Part shown: one piece after another, positions 16,815-24,834 of the stretch
Layout of the letters: each line of letters starts with the position of its first letter
How positions within the stretch are numbered: position 1 is the stretch's first letter
NCBI RefSeq assembly: GCF_009688965.1
Contig: NZ_AP021875.1
Span: 5,084,001 to 5,148,000 of the forward strand
Length of the DNA: 64,000 nucleotides
Source of the DNA: Desulfosarcina widdelii
Lineage (GTDB): Bacteria; Desulfobacterota; Desulfobacteria; Desulfobacterales; Desulfosarcinaceae
Direction: 5' to 3'
Position numbers and translations under genes: made by a program
The notes under the pieces: generated by a model
Database searches by the model: none
Seen by the model: the letters and a program-made list of their open reading frames with translations, nothing else
What the model was told of the DNA's origin: nothing

Positions 16815-18158
16815 ATGAAGACCATACACCTGAAAAAGGGGTTTTCCTTGCGCATTGCGGGCAAGCCCGGGCGTGAGCTGCGGCAGCTTGAACAGCCGCG
16901 TCAAGTAGGATTGGTTCCCGAGCGAATTCCTTTCATCAAGCCCCGTCTGCTGGTGGAAGAGGGAAGCCCGGTGGCTGTCGGCACCCCTCTTTTCGAAGAC
17001 AAACGAGACACACGCATCCGTTTTCCCTCTCCCGGCGGCGGACGGGTAACGCGCATCGCTTTCGGCCCGCGGCGGGTCATTCAAAAGATTGTCATCGACC
17101 TGGACGAAAGCGAGGAATTCGCGACCGTGGACATTCCGGCGCAGGACCAATTGGACGCTGCACCGCGGCAGGCCCTGGTTGATTGCCTGCTTGACGGCGG
17201 CATGTGGCCTTTTCTGCGGGCATTGCCGTTCATGGATATTGCCGATCCCGATGTCACACCGCCGGCGATTCTGGTTCGCCTGGGGGACGACGAACCTTTT
17301 GCACCGGATCCGGCGATCTATCTCGATGGCCGCAACGATCTGTTCGCTGTCGGCATCAAGGTGCTCGGCCGGCTCTGCGACCGGGTCGTGGTCAACCTGG
17401 CCGGAGACGAAGCCCTCGGTAAATCGCTGCCCGGCGGAGTCGAGATCCAGTGCTTTACCGGTCCCTACCCTTCGGGAAATGCCTGTGTCCAATTGTATCA
17501 TACCAAAACCGGGCCGGAGCTGAACCGCGCCTGGGTCATCGACGGGCAGGACGTCGTCCTGCTGGGGGAATTTATCCGCACCGGACGCTTTCCCGTCGGG
17601 CGGATCATGACCGTGGGGGGCAGCCTGGCTGCCGATCCTGGTCATGTTGAGACTCGGGCGGGGGTGCCGCTGGGACACCTTGGCCACCATGCGTTGGCGG
17701 GAGAAGCAGTCGCCCGTTATGTTGCCGGAGGCGTCTTCACCGGTTTTGCCGGCGATGTCGACAGCTTCATGGGGATTTACCAGAATGCCCTGAATCTGAT
17801 CGACGACGGCAACCGGGAAGAGCTTCTGGCTTTCATCCGGCCGGGTTTCGGCAAGCCCAGCTACTCTACGGCTTTTTTGTCCTCTTTTCACCGCCAGCCC
17901 TTTCCCATGGACTGCGGCCAGCACGGCGAAGTGCGGGCCTGTGTCAATTGCGGCACCTGCGCCAAAATCTGCCCGGTGGACATCCTGCCCCAGTTTACCA
18001 TGAAATGCCTTGTGGCGGATGAGGTGGAAGAGGCCTTGGCCCACGGCTTGCTGGACTGCGCCGAATGCGGCCTGTGCACCTATGCCTGCCCGTCCAAGAT
18101 CGAACTGCGTGAGGTTTTTCGCACGGCCAAAGCCCAATATTACAAGGAGATAGCCTGA
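16815..18158 (+). CDS. nqrA: Na+-translocating NADH:quinone oxidoreductase subunit A with intact ferredoxin module
   Basis: 447 residues. The N-terminal half matches NqrA, not RnfC: KGFSLRIAGKPG, KPRLLVEEGSPVAVGTPLFEDK and RFPSPGGGRVTRIAFGPRRVIQKIVID. The C terminus carries two complete cluster motifs, CVNCGTCAKICPVD and CAECGLCTYACPS, each CxxCxxCxxxCP. Well-studied NqrA proteins keep only remnants of these, whereas RnfC has both; this subunit may therefore bind two [4Fe-4S] clusters. In Nqr it is the peripheral, quinone-associated cytoplasmic subunit. First gene of nqrABCDEF, with nqrB starting six bases after its stop. Confidence 0.9.
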   Translation: MKTIHLKKGFSLRIAGKPGRELRQLEQPRQVGLVPERIPFIKPRLLVEEGSPVAVGTPLFEDKRDTRIRFPSPGGGRVTRIAFGPRRVIQKIVIDLDESEEFATVDIPAQDQLDAAPRQALVDCLLDGGMWPFLRALPFMDIADPDVTPPAILVRLGDDEPFAPDPAIYLDGRNDLFAVGIKVLGRLCDRVVVNLAGDEALGKSLPGGVEIQCFTGPYPSGNACVQLYHTKTGPELNRAWVIDGQDVVLLGEFIRTGRFPVGRIMTVGGSLAADPGHVETRAGVPLGHLGHHALAGEAVARYVAGGVFTGFAGDVDSFMGIYQNALNLIDDGNREELLAFIRPGFGKPSYSTAFLSSFHRQPFPMDCGQHGEVRACVNCGTCAKICPVDILPQFTMKCLVADEVEEALAHGLLDCAECGLCTYACPSKIELREVFRTAKAQYYKEIA

Positions 18159-18164
18159 TTTCCG

Positions 18165-19358
18165 ATGAAAGCGCTTAAACGCCTGTTCGATACCACCCGG
18201 CCCCATTTCGAGAGCGGCGGTCGACTGGAAAAACTTCATCCCCTTTTCGATGCCATCGAAACGGTCGCCTTCGCACCTGCCCTGCCCACGGCGAAGGACG
18301 CCCATGTGCGGGACAGCCTGGACCTCAAACGGTTCATGACCTTTGTTATCATTGCCCTGCTGCCGCCGTTTTTCTATGGTATCTATAATTCCGGCTATCA
18401 AGCGGCAGCGGCCTCGGGTCTGGATGCAGGTTTTGTTTCATCCATGCTGCGCGGCGCCTGGATCGTGCTGCCCATGCTGATTGTCTCTTACGCCGTGGGG
18501 CTGTTCTGGGAAATTCTCTTTGCATCGGTGCGCGGGCACAAGATCAGTGAGGGGTTTCTAGTGACGGGGCTGCTTTTCCCCATGACCCTGCCGCCCACGA
18601 TGCCGTTGTGGCAGGTAGCCGTGGGCATCTCCTTCGGTGTGGTGATCGGAAAGGAGATCTTTGGCGGGACGGGCCGCAATATCCTCAACCCGGCGCTGAC
18701 CGGCAGGGCCTTTCTCTTTTTCGCCTATCCGGTCAACATGTCTGGCGATCGGGTCTGGACGGCCGTGGTGCAGACCGGCCAGCAGGCCGTGGATGCGGTC
18801 ACGGCGGCGACGCCCTTGGCCCTGGCGCCTCTGGCCGCCTCCGGTGAAAGCGTCGCCCGGATTTTTTCCGAGGCGGGCTACACCTTCCAGCGGCTTTTCA
18901 TCGGAAACATCCCGGGCAGCGTGGGCGAGACTTCGACCCTGATGATTCTTCTGGGAGCAGCGTTTCTGGTGATCACCGGGGTGGCCAACTACCGGATCAT
19001 GCTCGGCGGCGTCATCGGTGTGCTGGCCGTGGCCTACCCCGGCTACCTGATCCACCTGTCTTCCGGCGGCGAGGCGGCCCGTATGTTCTCCATACATCCC
19101 GCCTGGCATCTGGTCATGGGAAGTTTCGCCTTCGGCATCGTCTACATGGCCACGGACCCGGTCTCCGCGCCGGGCATGAACCTTTCCCGATGGATCTACG
19201 GCATTCTCATCGGCGCGCTTACCGTGATGATCCGTGTGTTTAACCCGGCGTACCCGGAAGGGGTGATGCTGGCCATCCTTTTTATGAACATATTCGCTCC
19301 GTTGATTGACCATTTCATCATCAAGGCGCGGCTGAGTAAACGGGTGCCCAATGTCTGA
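18165..19358 (+). CDS. nqrB: Na+-NQR subunit B
   Basis: 397 residues, an integral membrane subunit with about ten helices. The N terminus KALKRLFDTTRPHFESGGRLEKLHPLFDAIETV and HVRDSLDLKRFM are characteristic of NqrB; RnfD lacks this extension. The covalent FMN site is DAVTAATPLA, with Thr216 in the expected place. In Na+-NQR this subunit takes part in quinone reduction and Na+ passage. It overlaps nqrC by eight bases, a sign of coupled translation. Confidence 0.93.
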   Translation: MKALKRLFDTTRPHFESGGRLEKLHPLFDAIETVAFAPALPTAKDAHVRDSLDLKRFMTFVIIALLPPFFYGIYNSGYQAAAASGLDAGFVSSMLRGAWIVLPMLIVSYAVGLFWEILFASVRGHKISEGFLVTGLLFPMTLPPTMPLWQVAVGISFGVVIGKEIFGGTGRNILNPALTGRAFLFFAYPVNMSGDRVWTAVVQTGQQAVDAVTAATPLALAPLAASGESVARIFSEAGYTFQRLFIGNIPGSVGETSTLMILLGAAFLVITGVANYRIMLGGVIGVLAVAYPGYLIHLSSGGEAARMFSIHPAWHLVMGSFAFGIVYMATDPVSAPGMNLSRWIYGILIGALTVMIRVFNPAYPEGVMLAILFMNIFAPLIDHFIIKARLSKRVPNV

Positions 19359-20061
19359 TCAACTCAAATCCATTGCCTTTACCGCCGTTGTCGCCCTGGT
19401 GTGCAGCCTGATGCTCACCGCTGCCGCTTCGGGCCTCAAAGAACGCAAATTGCGCAATGTCGCAGTGGATCGACAAAAGAACATCCTCAAATCGGTGGGG
19501 CTCGTCGATCCCAACGAAAAAGTGGCCGTCAATCGGATCGAACAGCTCTACAAGGAGAACATCCGCTGCTATACCCTGGACGGAACCGGACGAATTGTGG
19601 AGGGTCATTCCAAGGAAGGCGGGCTGCCGGTATGCTTCTACGTTAAAGAGGGAGATCCTGCGGCCTATATCCTTCCGGTGGATTCCCGCGGGCTGTGGGG
19701 TAAAATCCACGGGTACCTGGCCATCGAAAACGACGGCAAAACCGTGGCCGGATTTTCCGTTTACAGCCACAACGAAACACCGGGACTGGGAGGAGAAATC
19801 GAAAAACCCTGGTTCCAGAAAAATTTTATCGGCAAAAAAATCGTGGACGCGTCGGGAAACTTTGCCCCCGTGCGCATTGCCAAGGGCAAGGCTGCCGAGG
19901 TGGTTGCGCCGGACAAGCTGCCCAATGTGGTGGACGGCATTTCCGGGGCCACGCTGACCGGCAAGTATTTATCCGGCGGGCTGAAGGATCTGCTTCAGGA
20001 ATACGAGGTTCTTTCCAAGCAGTTTCGGGCCGGTGCGGTGACCCTGCCGGCGGGCAGTTGA
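19351..20061 (+). CDS. nqrC: Na+-NQR subunit C, covalent flavoprotein
   Basis: 236 residues. One N-terminal membrane helix (IAFTAVVALVCSLMLTAAASGL) anchors a periplasmic FMN domain. The flavinylation motif is SGATLTG with Thr201 as the FMN-linked residue. GLWGKIHGYLAIE and HNETPGLGGEI are conserved in NqrC/RnfG. An FMN transferase (ApbE) is needed to attach the flavin, and none is encoded in this window. The start overlaps the end of nqrB. Confidence 0.93.
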   Translation: MSDQLKSIAFTAVVALVCSLMLTAAASGLKERKLRNVAVDRQKNILKSVGLVDPNEKVAVNRIEQLYKENIRCYTLDGTGRIVEGHSKEGGLPVCFYVKEGDPAAYILPVDSRGLWGKIHGYLAIENDGKTVAGFSVYSHNETPGLGGEIEKPWFQKNFIGKKIVDASGNFAPVRIAKGKAAEVVAPDKLPNVVDGISGATLTGKYLSGGLKDLLQEYEVLSKQFRAGAVTLPAGS

Positions 20062-20098
20062 CGGCCATTTTTCCGATTATTAAACGAGGACGCTCGAC

Positions 20099-20716
20099 AT
20101 GAAGTTTACGCATTCTCCAACGTTCAAGGCATTTTCCGAACCGTTGGCCAAGAACAACCCGGTTTTCATTCAAAGCCTGGGCATCTGTTCGGCCCTGGCC
20201 GTAACGGTGCAACTGAAAACCGCCATTGTCATGGCCCTTGCCATGACGTCGGTCACCGCCTTTTCCAGCCTGACCATCTCCGCCATGCGCAATGTGATCC
20301 CGAGAAACGTGCGCATGATTGTTGAGTTGTCGGTGATCGCCTCACTGGTCATCCTCGCCGACGAGTTGTTGCGGGCCTATTTATACGACATCAGCAAGCA
20401 GCTTTCCGTTTTTGTGGGGCTGATCATCACCAATTGCATCGTCATGGGGCGGGCTGAGACGTATGCCCTGGGAAATCCCCCGTTGCGGTCGTTCATGGAC
20501 GGTCTGGGCAATGGCGCCGGCTACGGCATGGTGCTGATTACCGTGGCCTTTATCCGCGAACTGCTCGGGGCCGGAAGAATCTTAGGGTTTCCCGTGGTTC
20601 CCCAATTTTTTTATAACCACGGTTACATGAATATGGGGTTCATGCAACTGGCTCCGGCGGCGTTTATTATCATTGGGTTGCTGGTGTGGCTGCAAAAGAC
20701 CCTAATGAAAAATTAG
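20099..20716 (+). CDS. nqrD: Na+-NQR subunit D
   Basis: 205 residues, six predicted membrane helices. The two cysteines that in Nqr structures help hold an iron cofactor between NqrD and NqrE are present: Cys30 in GICSALAV and the one in TNCIVMGR. NNPVFIQSLGICS and the YGMVLITVAFIRELLGAGRI stretch are typical of the family. GAGGA upstream supports ATG at 20099. The TAG stop is the first triplet of an inserted palindromic element, so nqrD and nqrE are 379 bases apart although they are normally adjacent. Confidence 0.93.
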   Translation: MKFTHSPTFKAFSEPLAKNNPVFIQSLGICSALAVTVQLKTAIVMALAMTSVTAFSSLTISAMRNVIPRNVRMIVELSVIASLVILADELLRAYLYDISKQLSVFVGLIITNCIVMGRAETYALGNPPLRSFMDGLGNGAGYGMVLITVAFIRELLGAGRILGFPVVPQFFYNHGYMNMGFMQLAPAAFIIIGLLVWLQKTLMKN

Positions 20717-20860
20717 GTGTCCATCCACAAACGGCATCTTTCGGCCCAGGCCGGCGTTCTCTCTCGGCTGAAATCCTCAACGTAGCGCTGCTACGCCTGC
20801 GGTTTCAACCTCGCTGCGGCCTTGGCCTGAGCCGAAATCTACCATTTGTGAATGGACACC
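20714..20860. repeat. Palindromic element, copy C, between nqrD and nqrE
   Basis: Begins TAGGTGTCCATCCACAAA at the nqrD stop and ends TTTGTGAATGGACACC, so the outer ~20 bases are inverted copies; further pairing (CGGCCCAGGCC with GGCCTGAGCCG) makes most of the unit a palindrome. The centre, ATCCTCAACGTAGC...GCTACGCCTGCGGT, matches the layout of copies A and B (ATCCTCGGAATAT...GCCTCCGGT), though the arms differ. Non-coding. Confidence 0.8.
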
Positions 20861-20901
20861 GACTGAATCAATCTTGACATACTTGTAATAAGTGTCAGGC
20901 T

Positions 20902-20973
20902 CGTCATGCCGGACTTGATCCGGCATCCAGAAGAAATTGAAATCATTGGATTCCGGCTTTAGCCGGAATGACG
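20902..20973. repeat. Dispersed repeat, copy 2, between nqrD and nqrE
   Basis: CGTCATGCCGGACTTGATCC followed by GGCATCCAG and a closing TTCCGGCTTTAGCCGGAA hairpin. It matches copy 1 near 7954-8048. Together with the adjacent palindromic element it fills most of the gap inside the nqr operon. Confidence 0.7.
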
Positions 20974-21095
20974 CAAGCCTTTTTGTCCCGTCTGATGTTT
21001 AGCGGGAGATCTCGAACTTCATACAAAGCCGTCCTTGGAAGTTCAATGATAGCGATTACCATAAAACGGCCGATGACGGCCGGGAAGTAAAACGT

Positions 21096-21704
21096 ATGGA
21101 AAACCTGATCGGTCTGTTTCTCAATTCGGTGTTTGTGGGCAACATCCTGCTCTCTTACTTCCTGGGGATGTGCTCTTTTGTAGCGGTGTCCAAGAACATG
21201 GATACGGCAATCGGGCTGGGCTTCGCCGTGGTGTTCGTGCTTTCCATCACCGCGCCGGTGAACTGGCTCGTGTTTCAGTATTTGCTGTCGCCCGGCGCGC
21301 TGCGGTGGGCCGGCCTGGAGGGCGTCGATCTGAGTTTTTTGAAATTCATCACTTTCATTGCCGTGATCGCTGCCATCGTCCAGATGGTGGAAATGGTGAT
21401 CGACCGCTATTCTCCCGGACTCTATATGGCATTGGGCGTGTTTCTGCCGCTGATCGCGGTCAACTGCGCCATCTTGGGCGCATCCCTGTTCATGGTTGAG
21501 CGCAGCTATACTTTTGTCGAAACGGTGGTCTTCGGTTTCGGGTCCGGGGTGGGCTGGCTCATGGCCATTGTTTCCATGGCCGCCATCCGGGTCAAGATGC
21601 GCTACGCCAATGTTCCCCGGGGTCTGGACGGCTTCGGCATCATCATGATCGTGACCGGCCTGATGGCCATGGGTTTTATGTTGTTTTCGGGCATCACGTT
21701 ATAG
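21096..21704 (+). CDS. nqrE: Na+-NQR subunit E
   Basis: 202 residues with six membrane helices. Cys26 in SYFLGMCSFVAVS and the cysteine in AVNCAILGASLF are the partners of the NqrD cysteines for the intramembrane iron site. FLNSVFVGNILLSYFLG and FGFGSGVGWLMAI are family signatures. The preceding bases (CGGGAAGTAAAACGT) give only a weak ribosome-binding site, and the natural coupling to nqrD has been lost because of the inserted repeats. A hairpin starts at its TAG stop. Confidence 0.93.
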   Translation: MENLIGLFLNSVFVGNILLSYFLGMCSFVAVSKNMDTAIGLGFAVVFVLSITAPVNWLVFQYLLSPGALRWAGLEGVDLSFLKFITFIAVIAAIVQMVEMVIDRYSPGLYMALGVFLPLIAVNCAILGASLFMVERSYTFVETVVFGFGSGVGWLMAIVSMAAIRVKMRYANVPRGLDGFGIIMIVTGLMAMGFMLFSGITL

Positions 21705-21748
21705 CCTGTTTGAAAAGCCTGTCTGATCCAGACTTTTCAAATCGGCTA
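21702..21748 (+). other. Intercistronic hairpin between nqrE and nqrF
   Basis: TAGCC...TTTGAAAAG...TCTG pairs with CAGACTTTTCAAA...GGCTA, beginning at the nqrE stop codon. There is no T-run; it looks like an RNA stability or processing element and ends shortly before the nqrF ribosome-binding site (AAAAAGGAG). Confidence 0.55.
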
Positions 21749-21765
21749 TAAAAAAGGAGCTTGCG

Positions 21766-22992
21766 TTGATCTATCTCATAGCAACTGCCGTTTTTCTCTC
21801 GGTGATCATGATTCTCGTCGGGCTGCTGCTCTTGGTGGAGGGCAAGGTCGTTCAGAAGGGAACCAACCATGTCGTCATCAATAACGACGAGGAGAAGAGC
21901 ATTGACGCACCGTCGGGCAAGACTCTCCTGTCGGCCTTGTCGGCCAACGGCATTTTCCTCCCGTCCGGCTGCGGGGGCGGCGGGTCCTGCGGCATGTGCA
22001 AGTGCAAGGTGACGGAGGGTTCCCGCGGACCGCTGCCGACCGAACTGGCGCACTTGTCCCGCAAGGAAAGAAAAGAAGATATCCGCCTGGCCTGTCAGAT
22101 GAAGGTTAAGGAGGATCTGAAGATCCGTATTCCGGACGACATCCTTTCCGTCAAGAAATACTCGGCCACGGTGGTTTCCAATGAGAACGTGGCGACCTTC
22201 ATCAAGGATCTTATCCTGGAACTGGACGACGGCGAGCAGTTGGATTTCACCGCCGGCGCCTATATCCAGATCGATATCCCCGAATATGAAATTCCCTTCG
22301 AGCTTTTACGGGTTCGGGTGGCCGAGCGCTACCGGCCCGATTGGGACCGGTTCAACCTTTGGGGACTGAGGGGCAGAAATCTGGCACCGGTTTTTCGGGC
22401 CTACTCGCTGGCCAACCCACCGGCGGAGCCTGCTCGGCTGCGCTTCACCGTTCGTATAGCCACTCCTCCTCCGGGCACCGAGGGACTGCCGCCGGGCACC
22501 GGTTCCACCTATATTTTCAGCCTCAAACCCGGAGACAAGGTGACGCTCAGCGGTCCGTTCGGCGAATTTGCCATTAAAGAGAGCGACCGGGAGATGTGCT
22601 TTGTGGGCGGCGGCGCCGGCATGGCGCCTTTGCGCAGCCAGATTCTGGATCAGTTGTTGCGGGTCAAGACGGATCGGAAGATGACCTTCTGGTACGGGGC
22701 GCGCTCCAAGCTGGAGCTTTTTTTCGAACAAGAGTTTAAGGAACTGGCGGAGAAATATCCCAACTTTTCCTACTACGCGGCCCTGTCCAATCCCATGCCC
22801 GAGGACAACTGGGAAGGCATGACCGGCTACATTCACCAGCAGCTTCACGACCATTATCTGTCCGACCACGAGGACCCGACCGAGATCGAGTACTACCTGT
22901 GCGGCCCGCCCATGATGGTACAGGCCATTGAAGACATGCTGGACAATCTGGGAGTGGAGCCGGAGATGATCGCCTACGACAAGTTTTCCTGA
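21766..22992 (+). CDS. nqrF: Na+-NQR subunit F, NADH-oxidising
   Basis: 408 residues. One N-terminal helix (LIATAVFLSVIMILVGLLLL) anchors a [2Fe-2S] domain with Cys69, Cys75, Cys78 and Cys110 (SGCGGGGSCGMC ... RLACQM), then an FAD domain (FRAYSLANPP), then the NADH site (FVGGGAGMAPLRSQ ... YYLCGPPMM). This is the entry point of electrons from NADH. The start is TTG at 21766, supported by AAAAAGGAG at good spacing; no ATG fits. Last gene of the operon, convergent with an SCP2-like gene only 22 bases away, with no visible terminator. Confidence 0.94.
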   Translation: MIYLIATAVFLSVIMILVGLLLLVEGKVVQKGTNHVVINNDEEKSIDAPSGKTLLSALSANGIFLPSGCGGGGSCGMCKCKVTEGSRGPLPTELAHLSRKERKEDIRLACQMKVKEDLKIRIPDDILSVKKYSATVVSNENVATFIKDLILELDDGEQLDFTAGAYIQIDIPEYEIPFELLRVRVAERYRPDWDRFNLWGLRGRNLAPVFRAYSLANPPAEPARLRFTVRIATPPPGTEGLPPGTGSTYIFSLKPGDKVTLSGPFGEFAIKESDREMCFVGGGAGMAPLRSQILDQLLRVKTDRKMTFWYGARSKLELFFEQEFKELAEKYPNFSYYAALSNPMPEDNWEGMTGYIHQQLHDHYLSDHEDPTEIEYYLCGPPMMVQAIEDMLDNLGVEPEMIAYDKFS

Positions 22993-23014
22993 TTAACCGG
23001 CCATGCGTTCTCGC

Positions 23015-23794
23015 CTAAGTGATCAGGTCCTGAATCCGCACCATGAAGTCGCCCATGTTGCCGGCGTACTCCGGCGAACCGTCGATGGTCAGCAACCCCT
23101 GACGCACGGCATCCACCATGCCCACTTGGTTCATGACGATGGGGTAGGCGCCCTCCACACCGTTGAAACGCATGTGCACGAAGGGACGGCGGCGTTTGTA
23201 AGTCCCCCGGCCGGCTTTGGAACGTCCGGCCTTGACGCGCACGTAGGCGGCAATGTCTTCATCCACCGTAATCTGGTAGATCCGTTCGGGCTGGCGGGAG
23301 GTCCACTTGACCATTTCCGGATCGCCGCCCTTGTTGTATTGGCTCAGGGCCGTGGTGATCATGTAAAAGGTCATCTTGACTTTCAGGCGGCGTTTGGCCG
23401 GATCCTTGGGGTCGGCTTCGGGCATGAGAATTTTCAGGCCCATGAGCAGTCCCACCACCTTGAGCAGCAGGCCCAGCCGCCACCATCCCCGGATTTTCGG
23501 TACCACCGGCTTGCCGGCGAAAAAGGCGTTCATCTTGGCCAGGCTGCCGAAGGCGAAGGTGATGTCCGCATCGTTGCAGGCGTCAAAGCCGATGGTAAAG
23601 TCGCCCCGGTCAAAGGCAATCCAGGCTTGGGCCGGATCGCCGTCCCCGTTGTCCGGCGCCGTAAAGGCCACCCGGGCGGTGACGCCGGCAAAACGGGCCT
23701 TTGTTTTCGGGTCTTCATTCAGCAGCACCTTCATTACCGGCAGCACTGCGCGCAGAAATACGCGCGCGGCCATCTGGTCTCGATCGACGGTCAT
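23015..23794 (-). CDS. SCP2-like (sterol/lipid carrier fold) protein, second of the operon
   Basis: 259 residues, soluble. Two tandem SCP2-like halves are visible. The first has AWIAFDRGDFTIGFDACNDADITFAFGSLAKMNAFFAGK followed by a hydrophobic segment (LGLLLKVVGLLMGLKILMP); the second has PFVHMRFNGVEGAYPIVMNQVGMVDAVRQGLLTIDG. The gene at 26955 has the same two-part plan, so they look like distant paralogues. SCP2 folds bind hydrophobic ligands such as fatty acyl-CoA or polyprenyl lipids; the ligand here is unknown. Last gene of a five-gene minus-strand operon, two bases after the transketolase C-terminal gene. Confidence 0.65.
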   Translation of the reverse strand: MTVDRDQMAARVFLRAVLPVMKVLLNEDPKTKARFAGVTARVAFTAPDNGDGDPAQAWIAFDRGDFTIGFDACNDADITFAFGSLAKMNAFFAGKPVVPKIRGWWRLGLLLKVVGLLMGLKILMPEADPKDPAKRRLKVKMTFYMITTALSQYNKGGDPEMVKWTSRQPERIYQITVDEDIAAYVRVKAGRSKAGRGTYKRRRPFVHMRFNGVEGAYPIVMNQVGMVDAVRQGLLTIDGSPEYAGNMGDFMVRIQDLIT

Positions 23795-23796
23795 AG

Positions 23797-24807
23797 CTAC
23801 ACCTCGTCTTCCCAGTCGTCATCTTCCTCGAAATCCCGCCCCATGACCTCGCGTACTTTTTCGACGATGCCGTCGGTGTCGAGTTTGTAGTGGCTGTAGA
23901 GATCTTCGGGATAGCCCACCTCGCAGAAGCAGTCTGGAATGCCCACCTTCTCGAAGGCGCAGCCCTTGCCGCTGGCGGCGATGACGTCGGCCACGGCGCT
24001 GCCCAGCCCCCCGTGAACGTTGTGATCCTCGAAGGTGATCAGGCGGCGGGTATCGGTCACCGCGGACAAGATGGCCGCCTCGTCAATGGGCTTGATGGTG
24101 TGCATGTTGATGACCCGCACGCTCAAATCGTCGTTGGCCTGGAGGAATTTGGCCGCCTCCACGGCCTGCAGCACGGCAATGCCGCAGCAGATCAGGGTGA
24201 CGTCCGTGCCGGGATGCAGCTCAACGGATTTTCCGATGGCGAACCCATAGTCTTCGCTTTCGTAAAACGGCGGCTCGAATCCGCGACCAATGCGGATGTA
24301 AACCGGGCCCGGCCAGTCGATGGCTGCCCGCACGGCATTGGCGGTTTCGATGCCGTCGGCCGGTACGATGACCGTCATGTTGGCGAAACTGCGCATGATG
24401 GACAGATCTTCGGTGCAGTGATGGGTGGTCCCTGCCTGACCGAAGGAAGATCCCCCGTGGGTGGCGATGATTTTGCAGTTCAGATTCTGGTAACAGATAT
24501 CGGTGCGCACCTGTTCGCAGGCCCGCATGGCGGTAAAGGCCGCCATGGTTGATACTACGGGCGTCAGGCCGGATTTGGCCATGCCGGCGGCCACGCCGAA
24601 AAGGTTCTGCTCGGCGATGCCGACGTTGAAAAAGCGCTCGGGAAATTTCTTGCCGAAACGGCCGATTTTGGTCGAGTTGGCCATGTCGGCGCTCAGGGCG
24701 ACAATCTCGGGGTGTTGTTCGCCCAACTGGCAGAGCACCTCGCCGTAAATCTCCGCCTGGGTCATGGTGTCCGCGTCGTAGACGGTCCAGGTCAATCCTT
24801 CACTCAT
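23797..24807 (-). CDS. Transketolase-like, C-terminal subunit
   Basis: 336 residues covering the pyrimidine-binding and C-terminal domains of a transketolase. The catalytic glutamate lies in FFNVGIAEQNLFGVAAG. THGGSSFGQAGTTHH matches the phosphate-side loop of the split family, and DVTLICCGIAVLQAVEAAKFL starts the C-terminal domain. It needs the subunit encoded immediately upstream to form the TPP site at the interface. The C terminus is acidic (FEEDDDWEDEV). Split transketolases occur both in the pentose pathway and in biosynthetic clusters; the neighbours here argue for a special substrate. Confidence 0.88.
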   Translation of the reverse strand: MSEGLTWTVYDADTMTQAEIYGEVLCQLGEQHPEIVALSADMANSTKIGRFGKKFPERFFNVGIAEQNLFGVAAGMAKSGLTPVVSTMAAFTAMRACEQVRTDICYQNLNCKIIATHGGSSFGQAGTTHHCTEDLSIMRSFANMTVIVPADGIETANAVRAAIDWPGPVYIRIGRGFEPPFYESEDYGFAIGKSVELHPGTDVTLICCGIAVLQAVEAAKFLQANDDLSVRVINMHTIKPIDEAAILSAVTDTRRLITFEDHNVHGGLGSAVADVIAASGKGCAFEKVGIPDCFCEVGYPEDLYSHYKLDTDGIVEKVREVMGRDFEEDDDWEDEV

Positions 24808-24834
24808 TGCGTTTTCTCCCGACTGCCATAAAGG

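Noticed and set aside
16689..18401. 570-residue open frame opposite nqrA
   Set aside because: Antisense shadow; nqrA has clear family and cluster motifs.
16815..22992. Rnf complex instead of Nqr
   Set aside because: The ferredoxin-like end of subunit A suggested RnfC, but NqrA and NqrB N-terminal signatures and an NqrF with [2Fe-2S], FAD and NADH sites decide for Nqr; there is no RnfB.
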